From Sphaerisporangium rufum (GTDB taxonomy: Bacteria; Actinomycetota; Actinomycetes; Streptosporangiales; Streptosporangiaceae): DNA of 64,000 nt. Every line of letters starts with the position of its first letter. Position 1 is the first letter of the stretch. Under the pieces are notes generated by a model, which did no database searches, had not been told where the DNA came from, and saw nothing but the letters and a program-made list of their open reading frames with translations. The DNA lies in NCBI RefSeq assembly GCF_016863395.1, contig NZ_BOOU01000032.1, positions 93,767-157,766 of the forward strand. The letters run 5' to 3'. The translations under genes were made by a program, and so were the position numbers. Shown here in pieces: positions 50,735-59,319 of the stretch.

Positions 50735-52126
50735 TCAGGGCCCGGGACCGGCCCTGACCGGGCGCGCCTTCGACCGGACGGCACGGACCAGCCGGTAGGC
50801 GGCGACGCCGAGCAGCCCGCCGATCGCACCGGCCACCAGGCCGGCGGGCGCGGCGAGCAGCAGGTCGCCCCGGACGGCCGGCGACATCAGCTGCATCGTA
50901 CGGCCGAGCAGGGTCAGGCCGAGATCCACCGACCCGCCCGCCAGGGCGGTCAGCGGCGGCGCAAGTACCGCCCAGCCGGCCGCGGACGCGCCCGCCGTCC
51001 ATGCCGCGCGGCCCGGGGACGGCGTCCGATGGGCGATCAGCGTCCCGCCGGCCACCAGGGCCGCCAGCGCCACCGCGACCGCCGGCCAGTGCGGGCCGCT
51101 CCAGGCGGCGGCCGTCTGTTGCGCCGCGATACCGGCACCGGGCGGCCCGGCGGGCCATGGCCATCCCGGCGACGGGCCCGCCAGGCCGGCGGCACCGGCG
51201 GCGGGCGGGCCCGTCCAGGGCACGCCCAACCCGGCCGAAAGCACGACGAATCCCGCGTTGGGAGCAAGGAGCAGCACCGCACCGGAGAGGCCTGGCCCAC
51301 CGGCCGCCATCGCTACGCCCAGTCCCACGACCGTGACGATCGGCGCCGCCACCGCCACCAGCCGGGCCGGCACCGCCGCCGCCCGCCAGATGCGGGCGGC
51401 CTCCGGCCACCAGGCCGGCGCCGTCCCCGGCCAGGCCCCGGCCCGGACGGCCGCGCCAAGGCACGACATCACGACGGCCGCCGGGGCGAGGATCGGCCCG
51501 AGGCCGGGCGAGGCCCGAAACTCCAGCCGGAATGGCCGCGCCCCGCCCGCACCGGCCGCCCCGATCGCCGGCGGGCTGCCGAGGACGCCGGCGGTGCGAC
51601 CGCCGAGGCCGCCGGACGGCAGCAGGCCAGGCAGGTCCACCGACGTGACCACCCCGCGGGCGACCAGCCCGAGTCCGGCCAGCCCGGCCAGCAACCCGGC
51701 CGCCGCGGCCAGTCCCTGGGCCAGCCGGATCCGCACCGGCGCGGTGGCCGGCCCGGCCACCGCGCCCCGCCTGCCCGGGTGATGCAACGCGGCGGCGAGC
51801 ACCAGCAGGCCGGCCAGGGTCACGCCGAGCGGGACCACATCGAGCCGGCCGGTCAGGGCGATCCCCGTCCGCAGCAGGCCCGGCAGGCCGTCTACCGGCC
51901 CGCTCGCCACCGGGGTACCGGACAGGGTGAGCGACCCGCCCACCGCCAGGAGCACCGTGGCCGCCGTCCCGCCCACGGTGAGCCCACCGACCGGGGCGCC
52001 CACCAGGTGCAGGCCCAGCGCGGCCGTCGCGGTCATGGCGGCGAGCGCGCCCCCGGCGGCGAGCAGGCCCCGGCCGATCCCATCCGGTATCAGGCCCCGC
52101 CGGCCGGCCCCGGATGCCGCGTTCAC
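50735..52126 (-). CDS. Multi-TM membrane protein in the ABC operon
   Basis: A 463-residue protein with about ten hydrophobic segments (GLLAAGGALAAMTATAALGL, AGLLAGLAGLGLVARGVVTS, LILAPAAVVMSCLGAAVRAG written without exact borders). GTG 52126 overlaps the permease stop (GTGA), so it is the third gene of a tightly coupled ABC operon. Streptomyces operons of this type carry a membrane protein of unknown role downstream of the ABC-2 permease. I cannot name a family. A separate permease subunit is one option. Confidence 0.7.
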   Translation of the reverse strand: MNAASGAGRRGLIPDGIGRGLLAAGGALAAMTATAALGLHLVGAPVGGLTVGGTAATVLLAVGGSLTLSGTPVASGPVDGLPGLLRTGIALTGRLDVVPLGVTLAGLLVLAAALHHPGRRGAVAGPATAPVRIRLAQGLAAAAGLLAGLAGLGLVARGVVTSVDLPGLLPSGGLGGRTAGVLGSPPAIGAAGAGGARPFRLEFRASPGLGPILAPAAVVMSCLGAAVRAGAWPGTAPAWWPEAARIWRAAAVPARLVAVAAPIVTVVGLGVAMAAGGPGLSGAVLLLAPNAGFVVLSAGLGVPWTGPPAAGAAGLAGPSPGWPWPAGPPGAGIAAQQTAAAWSGPHWPAVAVALAALVAGGTLIAHRTPSPGRAAWTAGASAAGWAVLAPPLTALAGGSVDLGLTLLGRTMQLMSPAVRGDLLLAAPAGLVAGAIGGLLGVAAYRLVRAVRSKARPVRAGPGP

Positions 52127-53091
52127 GAGACGTCGCGGCGGCGGAAGACGGCGAAGGCGATGGCCAGTGCGACCACGACGTAACCGCAGAAGACCAGGAG
52201 TCCGGGTACCGGCGCGAGCAGCGCCGGATCGTCGGTCACGGCCAGCAGCCGGCCGCCGGCGGTGGTCGGCCAGTACTTCACCACGAACGAGGCCAGCCAG
52301 GACGGGAGCACCGGCGCCAGGGACGGGACGAGGATCCCGATCACCGTGACGGCGGTGAGCGCCCCGGCCGTCGTCCGGGCCAGCACCCCGAGCGCCAGGC
52401 CGAGCAGGCTCATCATCGCCGTGATCAGCCCCATTCCGGCCAGCGCGCGCAGCACGCCGGGCTGGTCCAGCGCGTACCCCGGCACGTCGCGGGAGGCGAG
52501 CACCGCGGCGCCGGCCAGATAGGCCACGGCCGCGGTGGCCCAGCCGGCGAGCAGCGCGAGCGCGGCCGTGACGGCGGCCTTGGCCGCCAGCAGCCGGCCG
52601 CGGCGCGGCACCGCCGCCAGGCTGCCGATCATCGTCCGGGTGGCGAACTCGACGGTCGCCGCGCGCAGGCCGAAGTACCCGGCGAACAGCTGCACGAAGA
52701 TGTTCGCCCGGAAGACCGCGCCGAACGGGTCGAAGGCCGCGCGGTCCGCCGGCGCCGCCTCCAGGTAGCCGCGCACGCCGGCCCCGGCGAACAGCGCCGC
52801 GAACACCCCGCCCGCCACCAGGAGGGCGAGCAGCGCGAACCAGGTGGACCGCAGCGTGCGCAGCTTCCACCACTCGGCGCCGAGCACGTCGGCGAACGAC
52901 GGCTGCAGGTGCCCGCCCGCCGTCCCGCCATCGGTGACCCGCATGGTCAGCGCGGCCGGCAGCCCGGACTCCGGGCCGGCCGCCGTCCCGTGACCCGCAG
53001 TCCCATGATCCGCCGTCCCGGCGGGCCGCCGCGTACTCGCCGCCGGGCGGCCTCCGGCGCCGCCGGTCGTGGTGTCGCTGGTTCCGGTCAT
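52123..53091 (-). CDS. ABC-2 exporter permease
   Basis: A 322-residue permease with six hydrophobic segments in the C-terminal ~240 residues. Typical block VLGAEWWKLRTLRSTWFALL at the entry to TM1, EFATRTMIGSLAAVPRRGRL after TM2, and SLLGLALGVLARTTAGALTA. The first ~70 residues form a Gly/Ala/Thr-rich cytoplasmic tail. ATG 53091 overlaps the ATPase stop (ATGA). Confidence 0.92.
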   Translation of the reverse strand: MTGTSDTTTGGAGGRPAASTRRPAGTADHGTAGHGTAAGPESGLPAALTMRVTDGGTAGGHLQPSFADVLGAEWWKLRTLRSTWFALLALLVAGGVFAALFAGAGVRGYLEAAPADRAAFDPFGAVFRANIFVQLFAGYFGLRAATVEFATRTMIGSLAAVPRRGRLLAAKAAVTAALALLAGWATAAVAYLAGAAVLASRDVPGYALDQPGVLRALAGMGLITAMMSLLGLALGVLARTTAGALTAVTVIGILVPSLAPVLPSWLASFVVKYWPTTAGGRLLAVTDDPALLAPVPGLLVFCGYVVVALAIAFAVFRRRDVS

Positions 53092-54185
53092 CGGTTCGGT
53101 CCTTCCGTCACGCCGTACTCGACGCTGTCGCGGGTCAGTTCCATGAACGCCTCCTCCAGCGAGGCGCGGCGCGGGGTCAGCTCGTGCAGCACGGCCCCGG
53201 CGTCCGCCGCCAGCCGGCCGACCTCGGCGGCGGTAACCCCGATGACGACCATCACCCCTTCGCCGCCCGCGCCGGCCATCTCACCCATGCCGGTCGCGCC
53301 GGATACACCGGCCGTCTCGCCCGAGCCGGCCTCGCCGGTGACGGCGTCCAGGCCGGGCCCGCCGGATGGGCGGGCCATGCCGTCCATGCCGGGCAGGCCG
53401 GACGCGCCGGTGGCGTCTCGCCCAGCGGTCACCCCGTCCGGGCCGGCCGCGCCGTGCGGGCGGACGGTGGCGCCGGCCGCGGTGAGGGCGCGGGCGAGCC
53501 GGGCGGCGTCCGGGGTGCGGACCAGCACCTCGCGCGGCGCGGCGAAGCCGTCCACCGGGCCCTCGGCGATCAGCCGGCCCCGGCCCACCACGACGAGGTG
53601 GTCGGCGGTGAGCGCCATCTCGGCCATCAGGTGGCTGGAGACCAGCACCGTGCGGCCCTCGGCCGAAAGGCCGCGCAGCAGGGTGCGGATCCACACGATG
53701 CCCTCGGGGTCCAGGCCGTTCACCGGCTCGTCCAGGATGAGCACCGCCGGGTCGCCGAGCAGCGCGGCGGCGATGCCGAGCCGCTGCCGCATGCCGAGGG
53801 AGAATCCCCCGGCCCGACGGCCGGCCACCGCCGCCAGCCCCACCTGGTCCAGCACCTCCACCACCCGGCGGGCCGGGATGCCGTTGCTGCGGGCCAGGCA
53901 GCGCAGGTGGTCGCGCGCCGTGCGCCGGGGGTGCACCGCCCCGGCGTCCAGCAGCGCGCCGGTCGCGCGCATCGGCGCGGGCAGCCTCGGGTAGGGCACG
54001 CCGAGCACGGTCGCCTCGCCGGCGTCCGGGCGGTCCAGCCCGAGGATGGCGCGCATCGCGGTCGTCTTGCCGGCCCCGTTCGGGCCGAGGAAACCGGTCA
54101 CCACGCCTGGGTGGACGTCGAAGGTCAGGTCGTCCACCGCCAGGACCGTCCCGTACCGCTTGGTCAGGCCCCGCACCCGGATCAC
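53088..54185 (-). CDS. ABC transporter ATP-binding protein with Gly/Ala-rich insert
   Basis: A 365-residue ATPase, longer than the ~300 usual for this group. Walker A FLGPNGAGKTTAMRAILG, signature FSLGMRQRLGIAAALLG, Walker B VLILDEPVNGLDPEG, switch VSSHLMAEMALTADH. A low-complexity run of ~65 residues (from about residue 245: GAAGPDGVTAGRDATGASGL... to GMGEMAGAGGEGVMV) replaces a short turn between two strands of the C-terminal BcrA-like domain, which ends with RASLEEAFMELTRDSVEYGV. Its DNA shows GGCCGGGCCCGCC-type runs. First gene of the ABC operon. Confidence 0.92.
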   Translation of the reverse strand: MIRVRGLTKRYGTVLAVDDLTFDVHPGVVTGFLGPNGAGKTTAMRAILGLDRPDAGEATVLGVPYPRLPAPMRATGALLDAGAVHPRRTARDHLRCLARSNGIPARRVVEVLDQVGLAAVAGRRAGGFSLGMRQRLGIAAALLGDPAVLILDEPVNGLDPEGIVWIRTLLRGLSAEGRTVLVSSHLMAEMALTADHLVVVGRGRLIAEGPVDGFAAPREVLVRTPDAARLARALTAAGATVRPHGAAGPDGVTAGRDATGASGLPGMDGMARPSGGPGLDAVTGEAGSGETAGVSGATGMGEMAGAGGEGVMVVIGVTAAEVGRLAADAGAVLHELTPRRASLEEAFMELTRDSVEYGVTEGPNR

Positions 54186-54437
54186 CGGGCCGCTCCGTCA
54201 CTCGTCTTCGTCATGCCGCCCGAGCGTGGCCTGCCCGGCTGGAGGAATCCGGCGACTTCTGGGAGATCCCTGTGCGTCCCGCCGGACGCCCCGGCGCCGA
54301 CCAGCCCCGGCACACCCCGGCCGGCGGCCGCGCCCTCGGACGTTCACCGAAGATTCCCGGGGAACGCATCGAAACGGTTGGTAGCGCCTCGATCACCCTC
54401 GGTCCGGCACCCCGGCGGTGGATCAGCCCGATTGGGG
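54186..54437. promoter_or_regulatory. Promoter gap before the ABC operon
   Basis: A 252-bp stretch between the pectate lyase gene end and the ATPase start (both minus strand). It must hold the promoter of the ABC operon. I see no clear -10/-35 pair and no strong terminator hairpin after the pectate lyase stop at 54438. Confidence 0.3.
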
Positions 54438-55895
54438 TCAGTTGCCGATGTCGGCCTGCGGACCGGCGTAGGTCTTCACGATGGACGGGACGCTGGACGC
54501 CGGGTCCAAGGTGTAGGAGTAGAAGGAGCCGGGAGTGAAGGCCGAGCCGCCGGTCTCCTTCTGGCCGGTGCAGCTCACGCAGGTGCTGCCGATCAGCTTC
54601 AGCTCAGCGGTGTCGTCGCGGTAGTAGGGGTCCTTGACGTTCTCGTAGTAGGTGTTCTCGATCACCATCTTGGTGTGGCCGCGCGAGTAGTTTCCGTAGC
54701 CCTTGATGTTCTGCATGTAGTTGTTGTAGAGGTGCGCGTAGGCGACGTTGTCGGTGCTCGGGTTGCGCACGTTGTTGTCGTGGATCCAGTTGTGGTGGAT
54801 CGTCATCCGCGCGGTGACGTTGTCGGTCCAGCCGATGCCGAACGCCTTGTTCCCTTCGGCGATGACGTTGTAGGACACGGTCAGGTAGGAGGTGTCCTTG
54901 CGGCTGTCGATCAGGCCGTCGTTCATCCGCACGATGGTGTTGTGGTCGATCCAGACGTGGTGCGCGGTGTCCATCTGGATGCCGTCGTAGTCGTAGTCCT
55001 TGTCGTCGGGATCGTCCTGCGTCATCCGGGTGTCGCGGATGGTCAGGTTGCGGATGATGACGTTGCCGACGTTGTTGAGGTTGAACCCGCCGTTGACGAT
55101 CTGGCCGTTCCGGCCGACGCCGACGATCGTCTTGTTGGACGCCACCTTGATCTCGGTGCCGTACGGGGTCACGGTGATCGGGGCGTTGACCCTGATGACG
55201 TACGGACTGGACGAGCCGGCGTACTTGACCAGGTCGGCGTAGTTGGTGACCGTGACGGTCTGGCCGCCGGCGCCGCCGGTGGTGGTGCTCAGGCCGCTGC
55301 CGCTGGTCGAGGCGAACCCGTCGGCCTGGTCCGACCAGCGACCGCCCCCGGTCGGAGTCGGGGTGGGGGTGCGGGTGGGCGTGGGACTGGCGGTAGGGGT
55401 CGCGCTCGGCGTGGTGGTGGCGCCGGTGCAGGCGACGCCGTTCAGCGTGAACGCGACGGGCTTGGGGTTGGACCCGGAAAAGGCTCCGGTGAATCCGATG
55501 TCGACGCTCCCGCCACTGGGAATGGACCCGTTGTAGTCCACGTTCCGCGCGGTGACGTTCTGCCCGCTCTGCGAGTAGGTCGCCGACCAGCCGCTGACCA
55601 CCTTCTGGCTCGAACTCGGAAACGCGAAGGCCAGCGTCCACCCGCTGAGCGCGTCCCCCAGGTTCTGGATCCTGACGCTCGCGGTGAAGCCCGAATCCCA
55701 GTCATTGGTCGCGTATGTCACCGCGCACCCGGCCGCCGCCCGGGCCTGGGGGGCGGGAACCGCGACGGCGAGACCCGCGGTCAGCAAGGCGATGCCGGTG
55801 GCGAGCGCGCGACGCCTGGCCTCCCGGATGCCCGAAGTGCCGCGGCGGCGGCCGGTCATCGCGGTGGACGGACATGAGCGGGCTGACGGTTCCAT
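54438..55895 (-). CDS. Secreted pectate lyase (PL1) with N-terminal CBM2
   Basis: A 485-residue exported enzyme. A Tat-like or Sec signal (RREARRRALATGIALLTAGLA-type segment, ARAAAG cut near residue 54) is followed by a CBM2 cellulose-binding domain (about 56-157; Cys57 and Cys156 bridge, surface Trp66, Trp86 and Trp103), a TPTPTRTPTPTPT linker, and a polysaccharide lyase family 1 domain (about 188-485) with VWIDHNTIVRMNDGLIDSR. It cleaves polygalacturonate by beta-elimination and uses Ca2+. The ATG at 55895 follows AAGGAG. Divergent from a LacI regulator; the control region holds several inverted repeats. Confidence 0.93.
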   Translation of the reverse strand: MEPSARSCPSTAMTGRRRGTSGIREARRRALATGIALLTAGLAVAVPAPQARAAAGCAVTYATNDWDSGFTASVRIQNLGDALSGWTLAFAFPSSSQKVVSGWSATYSQSGQNVTARNVDYNGSIPSGGSVDIGFTGAFSGSNPKPVAFTLNGVACTGATTTPSATPTASPTPTRTPTPTPTGGGRWSDQADGFASTSGSGLSTTTGGAGGQTVTVTNYADLVKYAGSSSPYVIRVNAPITVTPYGTEIKVASNKTIVGVGRNGQIVNGGFNLNNVGNVIIRNLTIRDTRMTQDDPDDKDYDYDGIQMDTAHHVWIDHNTIVRMNDGLIDSRKDTSYLTVSYNVIAEGNKAFGIGWTDNVTARMTIHHNWIHDNNVRNPSTDNVAYAHLYNNYMQNIKGYGNYSRGHTKMVIENTYYENVKDPYYRDDTAELKLIGSTCVSCTGQKETGGSAFTPGSFYSYTLDPASSVPSIVKTYAGPQADIGN

Positions 55896-56261
55896 GAAGG
55901 CTCCTTCGGTCACCTGGCGTGCCGGTGCATCATCGGACCTCGCACCCCCGGTGGGAAAGTTCACAATGGCCGCGATCGAATAGCCGCAGGTCACGTCGGT
56001 TCACCCGCTGAAACCTTCAGAAAAGTTTTCGACCTCCACTCGACCCTCTCCTGATGGGCATGGGTTTCAGCGACGCCACCCCTTCCGTTCCGCGGTCTAG
56101 CTGCGAAAGCCTCGCCACCTGCGCGTAGAACCGTCCGCTCGACGTCCTTGGCCTCTGGGGCCGGAACCGTTTCTGTTAGCGATCACATGAATTTCGGTGA
56201 TCAGCGGCCGGAAATCGTTTCCCCCCTCTGATGATCGCCGCCCTCGGCTAGGCTTTACGTC
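55896..56261. promoter_or_regulatory. Pectate lyase / LacI control region with several operators
   Basis: A 366-bp gap. CTGAA-ACC-TTCAG (56008-56020) overlaps GAAAAGTTTTC (56020-56030), a perfect 11-bp palindrome of LacI/CebR style. GGTTTCAG at 56063-56070 is an inverted copy of CTGAAACC at 56008-56015, 47 bp apart, which allows looping. GATCAC (56181-56186) and GTGATC (56197-56202) form another dyad with a 10-bp spacer. TAGGCT (56249-56254) is 7 nt before the LacI ATG (56262). Confidence 0.72.
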
Positions 56262-57332
56262 ATGGAAAACGCGGCCTCCGACCCCGGTGCCGGTACGGCC
56301 GAACCAGCCTCACCCCGGCGGCGTGCGGTCACGATCGCGCAGGTGGCGGCGCAGGCCGGGGTGTCGATCACCACCGCGTGGAAGGTCGCCAACGGCCGGC
56401 CGGACGTCTCGCACGACACCCGGCGCAAGGTGCAGGCCGCCCTGATCGACCAGGGCTACCGTCCGCCGAGCAAGAGCCCGCGTTTCACCCGGCTGGTCGA
56501 GTTCGTCGTTCATGAGATGGAGACCGCCTGGGTGCTCGAGATCATCAAGGGCGTCTACCGGGAGGCGGCCACCCACCGGGCCGCCATGGTGCTCTCCGAG
56601 CTGGGCGGCGCGATCACCCCGTCGGACTCCTGGATCACCGACGTGGTGGCCCGGCAGCCGCTGGCGGTCATCTCCGCCTTCGCCGTGCCGACGGAGGACC
56701 AGCGCCGCAGCCTCGCCGTCAACGGCGTCCCGCTGGTGGCGATCGAGCCGGCGGCCGAGCTGACCGACCAGACCCCGTGGGTGAGCACCTCGAACTGGAA
56801 CGGCGGGCTGGCCGCGGCCCGGCACCTGATCGGCCTCGGGCACCGGCGGATCGCCACGATCACCGGCCCGCCGGACATCATGTGCAGCCGCGCCCGGCTG
56901 GACGGCTACCGCGCGGCGCTGGACACCGCGAAGGTCCCGGTCGATGCCGAGCTGATCCGGCACGGCGACTTCCTGGTCTCCGGCGGGCTGCGCGAGGGCC
57001 GCGCGCTGCTGGCCCTGGCGGACCGCCCCACTGCCATCTTCGCCGCCAACGACCACCAGGCGATGGGCGTCTACCAGGCCGCCCGCGAAATCGGCCTGCG
57101 CATCCCCGCCGATCTCAGCGTCGTCGGATTCGACGACCTGCCGATGGCCGGCTGGCTCGGCCCCGCCCTCACCACGGTGCGCCAGCCTCTGCACGACATG
57201 GGCGCCGCGGCGCTCGGCACCGCGCTGGAGCTGGCCAAGGGCGACCCGCCGCCGCACAACCAGATCATCTTCCCCAGCGAGCTCGTCGTCCGAGCCAGCA
57301 CCGCCCCACCCCCCGACCGCGCCGAGCCATAG
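56262..57332 (+). CDS. LacI-family transcriptional regulator
   Basis: A 356-residue regulator. Helix-turn-helix and hinge: VTIAQVAAQAGVSITTAWKV, then ANGRPDVSHDTRRKVQAALI. The usual VSRVLNG is TTAWKVANG, so the recognition helix deviates. The effector-binding domain follows (EFVVHEMETAWVLEIIKGVY, ... FAANDHQAMGVYQAAREIGL, IPADLSVVGFDDLPMAGWLG). Leaderless start at ATG 56262. Likely represses the divergent pectate lyase and responds to an oligosaccharide. Confidence 0.92.
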   Translation: MENAASDPGAGTAEPASPRRRAVTIAQVAAQAGVSITTAWKVANGRPDVSHDTRRKVQAALIDQGYRPPSKSPRFTRLVEFVVHEMETAWVLEIIKGVYREAATHRAAMVLSELGGAITPSDSWITDVVARQPLAVISAFAVPTEDQRRSLAVNGVPLVAIEPAAELTDQTPWVSTSNWNGGLAAARHLIGLGHRRIATITGPPDIMCSRARLDGYRAALDTAKVPVDAELIRHGDFLVSGGLREGRALLALADRPTAIFAANDHQAMGVYQAAREIGLRIPADLSVVGFDDLPMAGWLGPALTTVRQPLHDMGAAALGTALELAKGDPPPHNQIIFPSELVVRASTAPPPDRAEP

Positions 57333-57425
57333 CCCACCCCCGCCCGATCGACCGAGCGGGTCGGCGGCACTCACGTTCGCCAGGGTCCGTAGCACTGCCC
57401 GTACGAGTACCCACAGGTCTGAGTG

Positions 57426-57920
57426 TCAGCGCGTCTCCACGCCGCGCGCGGCTCCGTCCGGGGCCGAAGCTTCGGGTCCCGGCACCACTTCGGTCCATAC
57501 CGTGCGGCCGGTGCCGGTCGGATGCCATCCCCAGGCCGAGGACAGCTCGCGTACCAGCCACAGCCCTCGGCCGCCCTCGCTCATCGGGTCCACCGGCGTG
57601 GTGATCGAGGGGACGCCGCCGCTCGACCCTTCGTCGGTCACCTCGGCCCGCACGGCCCGCCCGTCGTCATGCACGCGCAGCCACACCACGCCGCCCGGCC
57701 GGTGCCCGGAGTCGGAGTGCCGTACCGCGTTCGCCACCAGCTCGCCGACCAGCAGCTCGACGTCCCCGACGTCGCAGCGGCCCGCCGACGCGAGGAACGC
57801 CCGCACCCAGGCCCGCGCCACCGGCACCGACCGCAACTCCCCCGCCAACTCCACCTCCCCGCACACCCCGGTGGGCTTCATGTCCACGCCGGACCGGCAC
57901 CCAACAAGATTCTCGTTCAC
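57426..57920 (-). CDS. HATPase_c_2 anti-sigma-like protein
   Basis: A 164-residue GHKL ATPase-like protein. Motifs: VGDVELLVGELVANAVRHSD (N-box), AVRAEVTDEGSSGG (G1) and SEGGRGLWLVRELSSAWGWH (G2). Typical length, so unlike the paralogue at 17290 it looks functional. Start is uncertain: GTG 57920, GTG 57929 or ATG 57881 are all in frame. Divergent from the XRE gene: third member of the second whiJ/abaA-type trio. Confidence 0.88.
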   Translation of the reverse strand: MNENLVGCRSGVDMKPTGVCGEVELAGELRSVPVARAWVRAFLASAGRCDVGDVELLVGELVANAVRHSDSGHRPGGVVWLRVHDDGRAVRAEVTDEGSSGGVPSITTPVDPMSEGGRGLWLVRELSSAWGWHPTGTGRTVWTEVVPGPEASAPDGAARGVETR

Positions 57921-58190
57921 TATCGCCACCTTTCCGCCCGAACCGCTTTGCCCGCATTACCTGGCAACCGCCATACCGCCCCACCTGTACGGGGTTGGCT
58001 TGGGTTTAACCCGGAAACAAAGACGGCTCCTCGGGCTAGCGTCCGCTTAAGATTGGCTCACGAGCGTGGGGTTGGCAGCGATGAACCAAGTCCATCAGAG
58101 GCCAAACAATGTGTTCCTCGGACTGCCACGGACTAAGAGCGGCATACTCCGTGCTTGACGCCCTACTCGCGAGCAGATGGACGAGGAGCG

Positions 58191-59027
58191 ATGAGCGAGG
58201 AACGTGAAAGCGAAACGGATTCGGCACGTCAAAGGTTCGGTGCGGAACTTCGCAGAATGCGCGAAACTGCCGGTTTATCGCAAAGCTCTATCGCCGCCCG
58301 TTTGCGGGTAACTCAGACGCATATCTCGCGGCTCGAACTCGGTAAGCGAACCCCACACCTCAGCCAAGCGACAATCCTGGATGAAATTTTTCAATTAACG
58401 GAGAAGAAATACTTTGTCCGTCTATGCGAGCTCAGCAAGGAGTATCCACTCGGACCGGACTGGTACCTCCGTTGGGCTGAAGAGATCGAACCGGCGGCCC
58501 TCGTGCTCCGAAGTTGGGACCCGCTCCTAGTACCAGGCCTCCTCCAAACCGAGGCCTACGCCCGCCTCATCTTCACTGGAGCGGCCAACGCCACTCCCGA
58601 AGAAACAGAAGCCAGGGTGAGGGCCCGGCTTCAGCGCCAATCCCTCCTAGATCAAGAAAAACCGCCAGCGATCTGGGCCCTCATCGATACCTGGGTGCTC
58701 AACCGCCTCATTGGAGGACCGGCGGTCATGTGTCAGCAGCTGGACCACCTACTGGAGACATCCATCCGGTATAACGTGCACATCCAGCTCGTACCAGGAG
58801 AGACGGTGCCGTCCGCCGGCCTTTCCTCCGGCTTCGCACTTGCACAGCTGCCGGACGGAACGGCTGTCGTTTCCATCGAATCGGCCGGTCGAGGAGAAAT
58901 CAGCACAGACCAGCAGCTGATCACACACGTATGGGGTGCATATGACAAGATACGAGCCGAAGCACTTCCCTTAGCCCGATCCGTCGAAATGATCAAGGAA
59001 GCGCGCGACAAATGGAGCAGCAGATGA
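58191..59027 (+). CDS. XRE-family regulator with DUF5753 domain (WhiJ-like)
   Basis: A 278-residue regulator with helix-turn-helix FGAELRRMRETAGLSQSSIA, then VTQTHISRLELGKRTPHLSQ, and a DUF5753 domain (DPLLVPGLLQTEAYARLIFT, ARLQRQSLLDQEKPPAIWAL, YNVHIQLVPGETVPSAGLSS). Lower GC than the surroundings, as often in this family. ATG 58191 follows GAGGAGCG. The promoter should lie in the 57930-58190 gap. Confidence 0.92.
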   Translation: MSEERESETDSARQRFGAELRRMRETAGLSQSSIAARLRVTQTHISRLELGKRTPHLSQATILDEIFQLTEKKYFVRLCELSKEYPLGPDWYLRWAEEIEPAALVLRSWDPLLVPGLLQTEAYARLIFTGAANATPEETEARVRARLQRQSLLDQEKPPAIWALIDTWVLNRLIGGPAVMCQQLDHLLETSIRYNVHIQLVPGETVPSAGLSSGFALAQLPDGTAVVSIESAGRGEISTDQQLITHVWGAYDKIRAEALPLARSVEMIKEARDKWSSR

Positions 59028-59230
59028 TGGACCTACGGCTGTCGCAGGTTAAATGGCAGAAGTCCCGCCGGTCTGGTTCAGAGGGCGGGAACTGCGTGGA
59101 GGTGGCACGCAACCTGCCGCATGCGGTGGGACTCCGGGACAGCAAGAACCCCGCACCGGTGGTCATCGTCCAGTCCGAGGGCTGGTCGGCGTTCCTGAGT
59201 GGGGTACGGGGCGACGCGTTCGAGGGGTGA
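59024..59230 (+). CDS. DUF397-domain protein
   Basis: A 68-residue DUF397 protein. WQKSRRSGSEGGNCVEVARN and EGWSAFLSGVRGDAFEG are the family blocks. The start ATG 59024 overlaps the XRE stop (ATGA) with GGAG upstream, so it is translationally coupled. Usual partner of the WhiJ-like regulator. Confidence 0.92.
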   Translation: MMDLRLSQVKWQKSRRSGSEGGNCVEVARNLPHAVGLRDSKNPAPVVIVQSEGWSAFLSGVRGDAFEG

Positions 59231-59319
59231 GCGCACCACCCGGCGTCGCTGGCACCGTGCGGCGGGCGGAGCCGGGTGAAGCGCACCGGCGGGCGGCGCG
59301 CGTTCCCTAAGATCTTGGC

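Noticed and set aside
53184..55877. 897-codon open frame antisense to the ABC ATPase and pectate lyase
   Set aside because: Composition is that of an antisense shadow, and the opposite strand carries well-defined genes.
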